DNA of 64,000 bases from Polymorphum gilvum SL003B-26A1 (GCF_000192745.1 NC_015259.1:3053001-3117000), one strand, 5' to 3'. Shown: positions 32,346 to 41,689, numbered from the stretch's first letter. Program-made: numbers and translations. Notes: a model not told the origin generated them from the letters alone.

Positions 32346-33133
32346 GTTCCCGGCGCCTGGACCTTGCCGGCGCGCTTCTCGAGGAAGGCGCGCAGCCGCT
32401 CCTCCGCTTCCGGGCTGGTCGAGGTGAAGGAGGCGATGAAGGACTCGACGAACAGGCCGTCCTCCTTGGCCATGTCCTGGATACGCGGCAGCGCGTTGAT
32501 GACGGCGTAGTTGGACAGCTCGGCGTTACTCGCCGCCGCGCGCGCCAGTTCCTCGGCCTTCCGCCGCGCCTGACCCTCGTCGACGACGTATTGCACGAGG
32601 TTCCAGCGCTCCGCCTCCTCGGCCGACACCACGCGGCCGGTCAGCATCATGTCGGTCATGCGCGCGACACCCATCAGCCGGGCGGCGCGCACCGAGCCGC
32701 CGCCGCCGACGAAGATGCCGCGCTGGCCTTCCGGCAGCGCCATGAAGGCGGTACGGTCGGCGACGCGGATGTGGGTCGCCGAGGCCAGTTCCAGGCCGCC
32801 GCCGACCACCGCGCCGTGCAGGGCGGAGATCCAGGGAATCGTGCCGTGCTCGATCATGGAGAACACCGCATGCCAGCGGCGCGAGCCGCGCACGCCCTCG
32901 ATCGGGGTCTTCTGGACGTGCTCGGCGAGGTCGAGGCCGGCGCAGAAATGCTTGCCGTGACCGAAAATCACCGCCGCCTTGGCCTCGCGCTCGGCGCGTG
33001 CGACCACCGCGGCGATCGCCTCGACGGCGCGGTCGTTGATGGCGTTGCGCTTTTCGGGGCGGTTAAGGCCCACATGCGCAATACCGTCGGAAAGCTCGTA
33101 GCTCACAAACTCCGAAATCGCCGCCTCAGCCAT
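32342..33133 (-). CDS. Enoyl-CoA hydratase/isomerase (crotonase), feruloyl-CoA hydratase-lyase-like
   Basis: This 263-residue crotonase has the CoA-binding and oxyanion segments KAAVIFGHGKHFCAGLDLAEH and ISALHGAVVGGGLELASATHIRVAD. The protein begins near 33133. In classical ferulate degradation the hydratase-lyase turns feruloyl-CoA to vanillin and acetyl-CoA. No vanillin dehydrogenase lies in the window, and an SDR and acyl-CoA dehydrogenase lie across the divergent promoter. It may therefore instead be a plain hydratase of a beta-oxidation route. Confidence 0.85.
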   Translation of the reverse strand: MAEAAISEFVSYELSDGIAHVGLNRPEKRNAINDRAVEAIAAVVARAEREAKAAVIFGHGKHFCAGLDLAEHVQKTPIEGVRGSRRWHAVFSMIEHGTIPWISALHGAVVGGGLELASATHIRVADRTAFMALPEGQRGIFVGGGGSVRAARLMGVARMTDMMLTGRVVSAEEAERWNLVQYVVDEGQARRKAEELARAAASNAELSNYAVINALPRIQDMAKEDGLFVESFIASFTSTSPEAEERLRAFLEKRAGKVQAPGT

Positions 33134-33286
33134 TCGATGGTCTCTCGTTCTTGTCGTTCGGTGGACCCGGGCAGGTTCCACTTGAATTGTTTCCACGGAT
33201 AATGTTTTTATGCAAACAAATTGATCGGGCCGCGTCAAGGGAATGTTGTACCGCACCGCGGCAGGAGGCTGGTCAGGGAGGAAGGC
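33134..33286. promoter_or_regulatory. Divergent promoter region of the hydroxycinnamate genes, with inverted repeat
   Basis: The region is AT-rich from 33182 to 33222. TTGTTT (33187-33192) and AAACAA (33214-33219) form a 6-bp inverted repeat around a -10-like GATAAT (33198-33203) that reads toward the ligase gene. This is a plausible operator for the MarR protein. The ligase gene has GGGAGGAAGGC just before its ATG. Confidence 0.45.
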
Positions 33287-35125
33287 ATGGCAGGAGCGAA
33301 GCTGCGCGCGATCAGGTTGTGGTCGCCCCGGTTGAAGTGGCAGGAACGGCCGGACGGCAGCATGGTCGTCTGGCGCGAGGATCCGCTCGGCGCCTATCCG
33401 GACAAGATCAACGAGCGCCTGGCGCATTGGGCGCGGGTCGCCCCGGACCGCACCTGGATGGCGGCGCGCGCGGCCGACGGCAGCTGGCGCGAGGTAACCT
33501 ACGCCCAGGCGCTCGACGCCGTGCGCCGGCTCGGCCAGGCCTTCCTCGACCGCGGCCTGTCGATCGAGCGGCCGGTGATGATCCTGTCGGGCAATTCCAT
33601 CGAACACGCTCTGGTCGCCCTCGGCGCCCAGCACGTCGGCATCGCCTCGGCGGCGATCTCGCCCGCCTACGCGCTCGTCTCCGGCGATTTCAACAAGCTC
33701 GGCGACATCTGCCGCCAGATCACCCCCGGCCTCGTCTATGCCGAATCGGGCACGCCGTTCCAGAAGGCGATCGACGCGGTCGTGCCCGCCGACGTGCCGG
33801 TCGTGTCCCTGCGCGACCCCGTCGCCGGCCGCGAGGCGATCGCTCTCGACGACCTGCTGAAGACCGAGCCGACGCCTTCGGTCGACGCCGCCTTCGACGC
33901 CGTCGGCCCGGACACCGTCGCCAAGTTCCTGTTCACCTCCGGCACCACCGGCTCGCCCAAGGCGGTCATCCAGACCCAGCGCATGATGTGCGCCAACATG
34001 GAGATGGTGGCCGACTGCTACGCCTTCCTGCGCGACGAGCCGCCGGTCGTGGTCGACTGGGCGCCGTGGAACCACACCGCCAGCGGCAACAAGGTGTTCA
34101 ATCTGGTCATCTACCACGGCGGCACCTTCTACATCGACGAGGGCAAGCCGACGCCCAAGGGCATCGCCGAGACGATCCGCAACCTGCGCGAGGTGTCGCC
34201 GACCTGGTACTTCAACGTGCCGGCCGGCTTCGAGATGCTGGTCCACGCCATGGAGAGCGACGAGACCCTGCGGCAGAGCTTCTTCCGCAGGGTCAAGCTG
34301 CTGCTTTACGCCGGCGCCGGCATGGCCCAGCACACCTGGGACGACCTCAACCGCCTGGCCGAGCAGACCCTCGGCGAGCGCATCCTGCTCGCCACCGGCC
34401 TCGGCTCGACCGAGACCGCGCCGTTCTCCCTGTTCTGCACCGACGAACAGGAGCACCCCGGCAACGTCGGCATCCCGTCGCAGGGCATCACCCTGAAGCT
34501 GGTGCCGGTCGGCGACAAGCTGGAGGCCCGGCTCAAAGGTCCCAACATCACGCCCGGCTACTGGCGCAACCCGGCGCTGACCGAGGCCGCCTTCGACGAG
34601 GAAGGCTTCTACAAGATCGGCGACGCGCTGCGCTTCGCCGTGCCCGGCGACCCGACGAAGGGCTTCTTCTTCGACGGCCGCATCGCGGAGAATTTCAAGC
34701 TGCAGACCGGCACCTGGGTCGCCGTCGGCACGCTGCGCGCCAAGCTGGTCAACCAGCTCGGCGGGCTCGCCCGCGATGCCGTCATCGCCGGCGAGAACCA
34801 GGAGGAACTCGGCGCTCTGCTGCTGCCGGTGATGCCGGCCCTGCGCGCCCTGGTGCCCGGCGAGGCCGATCTCGACGACGACGCCGTCCTCGCCCACCCG
34901 GCCGTACGCGCCGAGCTGGAGAAGCGCCTGTCCGAGCATGCCCGCCAGGCGACCGGCTCGGCCACCCGCGTCATGCGCGCATTGTTCCTCGACGAGGAGC
35001 CGTCGCTCGACAAGGGCGAGATCACCGACAAGGGCTCGATCAACCAGCGCGCCGTGCTCAACCATCGCAAGGCGCTGGTCGAGACGCTGTACAGCGACGA
35101 CCCGCGCGTCCTTCACGCCCGCTGA
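33287..35125 (+). CDS. Feruloyl-CoA synthase-like acyl-CoA ligase
   Basis: This 612-residue ANL-superfamily enzyme activates an aromatic or hydroxycinnamic acid with ATP and CoA. The P-loop is KFLFTSGTTGSPKAVIQTQRM, the A5-type motif is LLATGLGSTETAP and the hinge region is FFDGRIAENFKLQTGTWVAVG. The opening IRLWSPRLKWQERPDGSMVV and the ending KGSINQRAVLNHRKALVE match feruloyl-CoA synthases of the Fcs type. The ATG at 33287 has GGGAGGAAGGC in front. It opens a plus-strand operon with an SDR and an acyl-CoA dehydrogenase. Confidence 0.87.
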   Translation: MAGAKLRAIRLWSPRLKWQERPDGSMVVWREDPLGAYPDKINERLAHWARVAPDRTWMAARAADGSWREVTYAQALDAVRRLGQAFLDRGLSIERPVMILSGNSIEHALVALGAQHVGIASAAISPAYALVSGDFNKLGDICRQITPGLVYAESGTPFQKAIDAVVPADVPVVSLRDPVAGREAIALDDLLKTEPTPSVDAAFDAVGPDTVAKFLFTSGTTGSPKAVIQTQRMMCANMEMVADCYAFLRDEPPVVVDWAPWNHTASGNKVFNLVIYHGGTFYIDEGKPTPKGIAETIRNLREVSPTWYFNVPAGFEMLVHAMESDETLRQSFFRRVKLLLYAGAGMAQHTWDDLNRLAEQTLGERILLATGLGSTETAPFSLFCTDEQEHPGNVGIPSQGITLKLVPVGDKLEARLKGPNITPGYWRNPALTEAAFDEEGFYKIGDALRFAVPGDPTKGFFFDGRIAENFKLQTGTWVAVGTLRAKLVNQLGGLARDAVIAGENQEELGALLLPVMPALRALVPGEADLDDDAVLAHPAVRAELEKRLSEHARQATGSATRVMRALFLDEEPSLDKGEITDKGSINQRAVLNHRKALVETLYSDDPRVLHAR

Positions 35126-35139
35126 CGAAAGGCTGCCCC

Positions 35140-35901
35140 ATGAAGATCGACGGAAGTTGCGCCCTGGTCACCGGAGCCGGCTCCGGCCTCGGCGAGGCGA
35201 CTGCCCGCCTGCTCGCCGGCCTTGGCGCCCGGGTCGGCGTGTTCGACCTCAATGCGGAGGCGGCCGCGCGCGTCGCCGCGGACATCGGCGGCCTGGCGCT
35301 CACGGGCGACGTCACCGACGAAACCGCGGCCGGCGCAGCCATGACCGCGGCCGAGGCGGCCTTCGGCCCCCTGCGCATCCTGGTCAACTGCGCCGGCATC
35401 GGCACGGCGAGCCGCATCGTCGGCCGCGACGGGCCGATGCCGCTCGCCGCCTTCGAGCGCGTCATCCGCGTCAACCTGGTCGGCACCTTCAACATGATGC
35501 GGCTCGCCGCCGCGCGCATGGCCGCCGCCGAGGCGCTGGACGACGGCGCGCGCGGCGTCATCGTCAACACCGCCTCGGTCGCCGCCTTCGACGGCCAGAT
35601 CGGCCAGGCCGCCTATGCCGCCTCGAAGGGAGGCATCGTCTCGCTCGCCCTGCCGGCGGCGCGCGAATTCGCCCGCAGCGGCATCCGCGTCAACACCATC
35701 GCACCCGGCATCTTCCTGACCCCGCTGCTGCACACCCTGCCGCAGGAGGCGCAGCAGAGCCTCGCCGCCAGCATTCCCTATCCGAGCCGGCTCGGCGATC
35801 CGGCCGAGTTCGCCGATGCGGTGCGCTTCTTCGTCGAGAACCAGTATGCCAACGGCGAGGTGCTGCGGCTCGACGGCGCCGTCCGCCTGGCGCCGAGGTA
35901 G
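35140..35901 (+). CDS. SDR-family dehydrogenase, 3-hydroxyacyl-CoA dehydrogenase (HSD10) type
   Basis: This 253-residue short-chain dehydrogenase has the nucleotide motif TGAGSGLGEATARLLAGLGA, DLN at the end of strand 2 (NAD preference), NCAGIG, a serine in NTASVAAFDG and the catalytic YAASKGG. The C-terminal PYPSRLGDPAEFADAVRFFVENQYANGEVLRLDGAVR is very like type-2 3-hydroxyacyl-CoA dehydrogenases. Next to a CoA ligase and an acyl-CoA dehydrogenase, it probably oxidises a 3-hydroxyacyl-CoA in side-chain beta-oxidation. It lies 14 nt after the ligase gene. Confidence 0.87.
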   Translation: MKIDGSCALVTGAGSGLGEATARLLAGLGARVGVFDLNAEAAARVAADIGGLALTGDVTDETAAGAAMTAAEAAFGPLRILVNCAGIGTASRIVGRDGPMPLAAFERVIRVNLVGTFNMMRLAAARMAAAEALDDGARGVIVNTASVAAFDGQIGQAAYAASKGGIVSLALPAAREFARSGIRVNTIAPGIFLTPLLHTLPQEAQQSLAASIPYPSRLGDPAEFADAVRFFVENQYANGEVLRLDGAVRLAPR

Positions 35902-35905
35902 TCCC

Positions 35906-37603
35906 ATGTCCTTCTACGCCCTCCAGGCCGACCGCACGGCGGCGATGCTGGCCGCCACACCCGGCTGGCGCCGGCTGCTGGCGCTGCGCCCCGACCTCGA
36001 CGACGACACCGCCGCAGCCATCCTCGGCGAGGCCGCCAGGATCGCCGAGGGCGTCGTCGCCCCGCTCAACGCGCGCGCCGACCGCGTCGGCTGCCGCATC
36101 GAGGCCGGCCGGGTGCGCACGCCCGAGGGCTATGCCGACGCCTACCGCCAGCTCGGCGAAGGCGGCTGGCTCGCCATGGACGCGCCCGAGGCGCATGGCG
36201 GCCAGGGCCTGCCGGTCACCCTGCAGGCCGCCTGCCAGCCGCTGTTCGAGCGCGCCTGCATCGCCTTCATGATGGCCGCCGGCTCGGCCCATGCCGCCGT
36301 CCAGCTGCTGCACGAGGTCGCCGACGCGGACACCGCCGCGGAATGGATCCCACGCCTCGCCACGGGCGAATGGGCCGCGACCATCTGCATTTCCGAGCCC
36401 GACGCCGGCTCCGACGTCGGCCGCATCCGCACCCGCGCCGCGCGCGCCGGCGACGGCTGGACGGTCACCGGCGAGAAGATCTGGATCTCCTTCGGCGACC
36501 ACGACATGACGCCGCGCATCGGCCACTGCCTGCTGGCGCGCACCGGCGACGCGCCGGGCACGCGCGGCCTGTCGCTGTTCCTGGTGCCCAACACCCGCGT
36601 CGACGGCTCGGCCAACGCCATCACGGTCCAGCGCATCGAGGAAAAGCTCGGCCTGCACGGCTCGCCGACCTGTGCCCTCGCCTTCGAGGGCGCCGAGGCG
36701 GTGCTGCTCGGCGCCGAAGGCCGCGGCCTGCCGCAGCTGTTCGCCATGATCGAGATGATGCGCCTGTCGACCGCCTGCCAGGGCCTCGGCGTCGCCTCCG
36801 GCGCCTGCGACACCGCCCGCGCCTATGCCGCGGAGCGCCGCCAGGGCGGCGATCCGGCCGCGCCTGCCGTGCCGATTCTCGCCCATGCCGACGTGCGCCG
36901 GCAGATCCTCGACATGGAGGCGCGCACCGAGGTCCTGCGCCTGGCGATCCTGGAGCTTGCGACGGCGATGGATCTCGCCCGCTGCGAACCGGATCCGGCC
37001 GTGGCGGCCGACCACGCCGCCTTCGCCGCCTGGATGCTGCCGCTGGCCAAGAACTTCGGCGGCGAGACCGGCTTCGACGTCGCCAGCCGCGCCATCCAGG
37101 TACTCGGCGGCGCCGGCTACACCCGGGAGTGGCCGGTCGAGCAGGCGCTGCGCGACACCCGCATCGTGTCGATCTACGAAGGCACCACCGGCATGCAGGC
37201 GCTCGACTTCCTGACCCGCCGGCTGTGGCGCGACGAGGGCCGCGGGCTCGCCCTGTTCCTCGCCCGCGCCCACGCCGAGATCGCCGCCGCCCAGCCGCAA
37301 CAGGCCGAGGCGGCGACCGCGCTGGCCGACCTGCTCGGCCGCTTCGAGCGGCTGTCGTCGGAAATGATGGCGCTGAGGAACGATCCGCGCGCCGGCGAAC
37401 TCGCCTCAGACGGCTATCTGCGCGCAGCCTGGTGCGCCCTCACCGGCTGGATGGCGCTGCGCCTCGCCGCGCCGAGCCTGCCCACGCCGCTCGCCGGCCT
37501 GTCGGCCTGGCGGCTGGCCGGGCTTGCCGCCGAGTTCGAGGCCCATGCCGCGCGCTGCCGCCTCCCGGCCGCGCTCGCCGACGCCCCCTTCGCTGCCGGC
37601 TAG
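35906..37603 (+). CDS. Acyl-CoA dehydrogenase
   Basis: This 565-residue FAD-dependent dehydrogenase is longer than the classic 380-residue enzymes. It has the extended N- and C-terminal parts of the COG1960 subgroup that includes DmdC and AidB-like proteins. Key parts are AATICISEPDAGSDVGRIRT, the FAD-binding RLSTACQGLGVASGA region and the catalytic glutamate in RIVSIYEGTTGMQALDF. A C-terminal helical domain follows (about residues 450-560). It starts 4 nt after the SDR stop. It may desaturate a dihydro-cinnamoyl-CoA or handle a short acyl-CoA; the substrate is unknown. Confidence 0.88.
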   Translation: MSFYALQADRTAAMLAATPGWRRLLALRPDLDDDTAAAILGEAARIAEGVVAPLNARADRVGCRIEAGRVRTPEGYADAYRQLGEGGWLAMDAPEAHGGQGLPVTLQAACQPLFERACIAFMMAAGSAHAAVQLLHEVADADTAAEWIPRLATGEWAATICISEPDAGSDVGRIRTRAARAGDGWTVTGEKIWISFGDHDMTPRIGHCLLARTGDAPGTRGLSLFLVPNTRVDGSANAITVQRIEEKLGLHGSPTCALAFEGAEAVLLGAEGRGLPQLFAMIEMMRLSTACQGLGVASGACDTARAYAAERRQGGDPAAPAVPILAHADVRRQILDMEARTEVLRLAILELATAMDLARCEPDPAVAADHAAFAAWMLPLAKNFGGETGFDVASRAIQVLGGAGYTREWPVEQALRDTRIVSIYEGTTGMQALDFLTRRLWRDEGRGLALFLARAHAEIAAAQPQQAEAATALADLLGRFERLSSEMMALRNDPRAGELASDGYLRAAWCALTGWMALRLAAPSLPTPLAGLSAWRLAGLAAEFEAHAARCRLPAALADAPFAAG

Positions 37604-37629
37604 ACCGCTGTCCGATCAAGCGGAACCGC

Positions 37630-37920
37630 ATGATCGACAAGAAATCGCTCCAGCTTGGTCACTGGAGCATGGTCCGACCGGATCGATTCGAGGCGGGCGT
37701 CTTCTACTCCGAGAGCGACATCGAGGGCTTTCACATCGAGGCGGAGACGCCCGACGCGTTCGAGACGCCGATGAAGGAGACGGCGATCGAGCTCATCGTC
37801 GAGAACCATCTGTCAGCGCCTGACCTTGCCGGCAAGCGCTCCGGGACCTCGTCCCTGCGATCTTCTGGCGGGGGCCGAACCTGCCGAACGCCGCAAAGTG
37901 ACGTGGTCGGCGACGTCTAG
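37630..37920 (+). CDS. Short HicB/DUF1902-like protein, possibly a remnant
   Basis: This 96-residue ORF starts with an ATG 26 nt after the acyl-CoA dehydrogenase. Residues 20-65 (AGVFYSESDIEGFHIEAETPDAFET and then METAIELIVENHL) resemble the HicB/DUF1902 antitoxin fold, but with the usual loop shortened. The C-terminal 30 residues (SSLRSSGGGRTCRTPQSDVVG) look like frameshifted sequence. No HicA-like toxin is nearby. It may be a decayed antitoxin or a small unrelated protein. Codon usage is less GC-biased than its neighbours in the first half. Confidence 0.4.
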   Translation: MIDKKSLQLGHWSMVRPDRFEAGVFYSESDIEGFHIEAETPDAFETPMKETAIELIVENHLSAPDLAGKRSGTSSLRSSGGGRTCRTPQSDVVGDV

Positions 37921-37954
37921 CGTATCGCCTGCGACGCCGTCCGCCCCGCCGCCC

Positions 37955-39676
37955 TCAGCCCGCCACGATCCGGCCGTCCGTGAGCCGCAGCACGCGCTCG
38001 GCGAGCGCCGTCTCGCGGGCGCGGTGGGAGATCATCAGCACGGCCGCCGGGCCGCGCAGGGCGGAAAAGCTCGCCAGAACCTCGGCGGCGGTCGCCTCGT
38101 CGAGGCCCTCGGTCAGTTCGTCAAGGATCCACAGCCGCGGCCGCGTCAGCCAGGCGCGGGCGAGCGCCAGCCGGCGCGCCTCGCCGCCAGACAGACCCTC
38201 GCCGGCCTCGCCGATGAGGGTCGCAAGCCCGTCCGGCCGACCGCGCACCAGGTCGCCGAGCGCCGCCCGGTCGAGCGCCTGCCACAGGGCATCGTCGGAG
38301 GCGGCCGGATCGGCGACGCGCAGGTTGTCGGCCACGGAGCCGGAGAACAGGTAGGCCTTCTGGCCGACGACGGCGACGGTGCGGCGCAGCTCGGCTTCCG
38401 GCCAGTCCTCGAGCGGGCGGCCGAACAGGCGCAGGCACCCCCCGTCGGGCTTTTCCAGGCGGGCGGCGAGCGCGATCACCGTCGACTTGCCGCAGCCGCT
38501 CGGCCCGACCAGCGCGATCGAGGCGCCCGGCGCAAGCGTCAGAAAGGCGCCGTCGAGCACCGGCCGGCCGGCGCCCGGATAGGCGAAGCAGACGGCGTCG
38601 AGCTCCAGCGCCGGCGCGTCGGGGTCGGCCGCCATGGCAGGGGCTTGGCCCCCGGTCTGGACCCCGGTCTGGGACGCCATCCGCTCCGGACGGCGCTGCG
38701 GCAGGCGCGCCGCCGCCTCGGCGACCGGCACGACGCGCGCGGTCGCCCGGCGCATGCGGACAAGGCCGGCGACGCCCGGCAGGATCGCGGCCAGCACTTC
38801 CGGCAGGGCCAGCACGACGAGCAGCAGGCCGATGGCGAGCGCGGGATCGAGCATGCCGGCAGCGGCCGCCGGCAGCAGCAGGACGAGGCCGGCGGCAAGG
38901 CCGATCTGGCCGGCGACGGCGGCGATCTCGATGCCGAGCGCCTCGCGCCGCTCGGCTCGGTCCTCGGCGCGGATCAGCCGCGTGCCCGCGTCCTCGATGC
39001 CGGCCGCCGCCGCCTCCAGCCCGCCGTAGACGGCAAGGTCGCGCCGGCCGGCAACCAGATCGACGGTCCTCAGGCGCAACGCCTCGTGGGCGGCCTCGGC
39101 GCGGCGCGCGTCGCGGGCGAGCGCGCGCCCGACGCCGAGGCTCGCCGCGCCGGCGATCGGGGCCGTGGTGACGGCGACGGCGACCAGCGCGGCGGGCGCC
39201 AGCAGCAAGGCTGCGCCGGCGACGAGGGCGAGCGCCACCGCGGCGACGAAGGCCGGCACGACGAGGCGCAGGTAGACCCGGTCCATCTGGTCGATGTCGG
39301 CGGTCAGCCGGTTGAGCAGCCGGCCGCTGCGCGTCCTGCCGGGGCCCTCGGCGCGCGGGCGGGCGGCCAGGCCACGGAACAGCAGGGCACGCAGGCCGGC
39401 GAGGAAGCGGAAGGTGGCGTCGTGGGTGATCATGCGCTCGCCATAGCGCCCGGCGGTGCGGGCGATGGCGAAGGCGCGGATCAGCGCGCTCGGGGCGAAA
39501 TAGTTGAGCGTCGCGCCGGCCAGACCGGCAACGGCGGCGGCGGTGATGAACCAGCCGGCGACGCCGAGCAGCGCCAGGCCGGCGAGCGCCGGCACCAGCG
39601 CCATGGCGAGGCCGAGCAGGAAGGCGCCCGGACTTTCGCGGTACTGCAGGCGGACGAGGGTGCGGATCGGCTTCAT
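37955..39676 (-). CDS. cydC: Thiol reductant ABC exporter subunit CydC
   Basis: This 573-residue half-transporter has an N-terminal six-helix membrane domain, including the CydC-like GVAGWFITAAAVAGLAG and a SALIRAFAIARTAGRYGERMITHDATFRFL stretch, and an ATPase with Walker A GPSGCGKST, signature LSGGEARRLALARA and Walker B LWILDELTEGLD. CydDC exports glutathione and cysteine to the periplasm and is needed for cytochrome bd assembly. It overlaps cydD by 4 nt. The usual cydAB genes do not follow it in this window. Confidence 0.88.
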   Translation of the reverse strand: MKPIRTLVRLQYRESPGAFLLGLAMALVPALAGLALLGVAGWFITAAAVAGLAGATLNYFAPSALIRAFAIARTAGRYGERMITHDATFRFLAGLRALLFRGLAARPRAEGPGRTRSGRLLNRLTADIDQMDRVYLRLVVPAFVAAVALALVAGAALLLAPAALVAVAVTTAPIAGAASLGVGRALARDARRAEAAHEALRLRTVDLVAGRRDLAVYGGLEAAAAGIEDAGTRLIRAEDRAERREALGIEIAAVAGQIGLAAGLVLLLPAAAAGMLDPALAIGLLLVVLALPEVLAAILPGVAGLVRMRRATARVVPVAEAAARLPQRRPERMASQTGVQTGGQAPAMAADPDAPALELDAVCFAYPGAGRPVLDGAFLTLAPGASIALVGPSGCGKSTVIALAARLEKPDGGCLRLFGRPLEDWPEAELRRTVAVVGQKAYLFSGSVADNLRVADPAASDDALWQALDRAALGDLVRGRPDGLATLIGEAGEGLSGGEARRLALARAWLTRPRLWILDELTEGLDEATAAEVLASFSALRGPAAVLMISHRARETALAERVLRLTDGRIVAG

Positions 39677-41448
39677 GACCGCCCCTCCTCCACCGCGCCG
39701 CCACCAACGCGAAGCAGCCGGCCGGGGCGCGCCAGCAGCACCGGATCGTGGCTGGCGATGATCACCGTGCGGTCCCGCGACAGCGCGTCGAGGCCGGCAA
39801 TGACGCGCTCGGCGGTGTCGGCGTCGAGGCCGGCGGTCGGCTCGTCGGCGATCATCAGGCGGGCTTCGGTCCTCAGCGCGGCGCGGGCGAGCGCGATGCG
39901 GCGCGCCTCGCCGACCGACAGGCCGAAGCCGTCCTCGCCGATCCGGGTGTCGAGGCCGCGCGGCAGTTGCTCGACCAGCGCCCGGGCGCCGGCGAGGTCG
40001 AGGGCGGCGGCCAGTTCCGCCGCGCCGGCGTCAGGCCGGGCGCGCAAGAGGTTCGCCCGCAGCGAGCCGTAGAACAGCCGCGGCTCCTGGCTCAGCCAGG
40101 CGAGGTCGGCGCGCCAGCGGGCGAGGTCGAGGCCGGCGAGGTCCTCGCCGTCGACGGTGACGCGCCCGGCCTCCGGGCGGTGCAAGCCGAGCAGGCAGTC
40201 GAGCAGGGTCGTCTTGCCGGCGCCGGAGCGGCCCTCAAGCAGCACCCGCTCGCCGGGCGCGACCGCGAAGGAGACGCGGTCGAGGATCGCGGCTCCACCG
40301 AGGCGGAGCGTGACCGCCTCGAAGCCGATCGCGGCCGGGCCGGGCCGGTCGCGGCGGATCGTAACAACGGGTCGGCTGGTTTCAGGCGTCATGTCGGAGA
40401 GTTTCCGGACAGTTTCAAGCGGCAGGCCGGCGAGCTTTTCGGCCGCGCCGTGGGCGCTGGCGCGGTCGTGGTAGGCGGTCGCGAAGGCCCTCAGCGGAGC
40501 GTAGAAATCGGGCGCCAGCAGCAGCACGAACAGGCCGCCGGCGAGCGTCATCGGACCGCCCCAGGTCCCCGCATCTATCTGTCCGATAAGGGAAAATCCG
40601 ACATGGATGGCGACGAAGGCGATGCCCAGCGCGCTGAACAGCTCGAGCACGGTGGAGGACAGGAAGGCGATCCTGAGCACCTTCATGGTGGCGACGCGGA
40701 AGCGCGTGCCGGCGGCGGCGACATCGTCCTCAGTGCGCCCGAGCGCGCCGAAAAGTCTCAATGTTTCCAGACCCTTGATCCGGTCGAGCAGGAAGCCGCC
40801 GAGCCGTTCCAGCTCGCCATGGCGCTCCTCGCTCGCCGTCTTGGCGCGCATCCCGACCAGCGCCATGAACAGCGGAATCATCGGTCCGGTGAGGACAAGG
40901 ACCAGCGCCGCGACCCAGTTGACGGTTAGGGTGGCCAGCACCAGGGCCGCCGGCACCAGCATCAGGCGGCGCTGGAGCGGCAGAAATCTGCGGATATAGG
41001 GGCCGATGGCCTCGACATGATCGGAGACGGCCACGGCGACGGCACCGGCCGGCGGCAAAGGCGTGCCGGGGGATAAGTCGGCAAGACCGGCGACCAACCG
41101 CGCGCGCAGGTCGCCCTTGACCCGCTGCGCCGCCTGCTGGGCAAGCCCCGCGGCATGGCGGGCGAGCCCCATCCGGATCAGGGCCAGAACGAAAATCGAA
41201 GCCCCAGCAAGGACATAGATCCAGGATTCCTGCGGTTCAGAGCCGACGAGCGCGCCGGCTGCCATCGCCAGCGCCGCCGCCTGGGCGATCCACAACAGGT
41301 CCGCCAGCGCCGCGATGGTCCCGGCGCGCCGCAGCACGGCACGCTTCGGTGCCAGCGCCTGCTCCAGAAACGCCTTGCCGCTCGCACTCGACGCGCCCTC
41401 CCCGTCGTTGCCCATCCCGTCGCCGTGCGTGCCTTCGGCCTGTGTCAT
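39673..41448 (-). CDS. cydD: Thiol reductant ABC exporter subunit CydD
   Basis: This 591-residue half-transporter is the partner of CydC. The membrane domain runs from about residue 40 to 310, and the ATPase shows Walker A EGRSGAGKTTLLD, the signature [16 protein letters not shown] and Walker B LMIADEPTAGLD. The first 25 residues are polar and poorly conserved, so the true start could be an internal ATG (for example MGNDGEG). No strong Shine-Dalgarno precedes 41448. The gene is transcribed leftward from the AT-rich gap 41449-42050. Confidence 0.87.
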   Translation of the reverse strand: MTQAEGTHGDGMGNDGEGASSASGKAFLEQALAPKRAVLRRAGTIAALADLLWIAQAAALAMAAGALVGSEPQESWIYVLAGASIFVLALIRMGLARHAAGLAQQAAQRVKGDLRARLVAGLADLSPGTPLPPAGAVAVAVSDHVEAIGPYIRRFLPLQRRLMLVPAALVLATLTVNWVAALVLVLTGPMIPLFMALVGMRAKTASEERHGELERLGGFLLDRIKGLETLRLFGALGRTEDDVAAAGTRFRVATMKVLRIAFLSSTVLELFSALGIAFVAIHVGFSLIGQIDAGTWGGPMTLAGGLFVLLLAPDFYAPLRAFATAYHDRASAHGAAEKLAGLPLETVRKLSDMTPETSRPVVTIRRDRPGPAAIGFEAVTLRLGGAAILDRVSFAVAPGERVLLEGRSGAGKTTLLDCLLGLHRPEAGRVTVDGEDLAGLDLARWRADLAWLSQEPRLFYGSLRANLLRARPDAGAAELAAALDLAGARALVEQLPRGLDTRIGEDGFGLSVGEARRIALARAALRTEARLMIADEPTAGLDADTAERVIAGLDALSRDRTVIIASHDPVLLARPGRLLRVGGGAVEEGRS

Positions 41449-41689
41449 GGTCCGCGTGTTGCTGCCCGTTCCAACGCCCGTCCTGCGCTCCTCTTCGCCC
41501 TAACCCGACCGGAGAGGCATTACAACCGGGAAACGGAAGCCGGTTTGCCGCATTCCCTGTCGACCACCGCCTGGAGCGCGTCGCTCGGCGGGATCAGACG
41601 TTTTTGCCCCGAAAATTGACCTCACGGAAAAATTTCGGATGCGCGGCCCGGACCGATATGATTTAATATTTATATATCGATCAGTCGTT

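Noticed and set aside
36343-37629. Plus-strand frame overlapping the acyl-CoA dehydrogenase
   Set aside because: Arg-rich shadow; only its last part (37630-37920), outside the dehydrogenase gene, was kept as a separate weak call.
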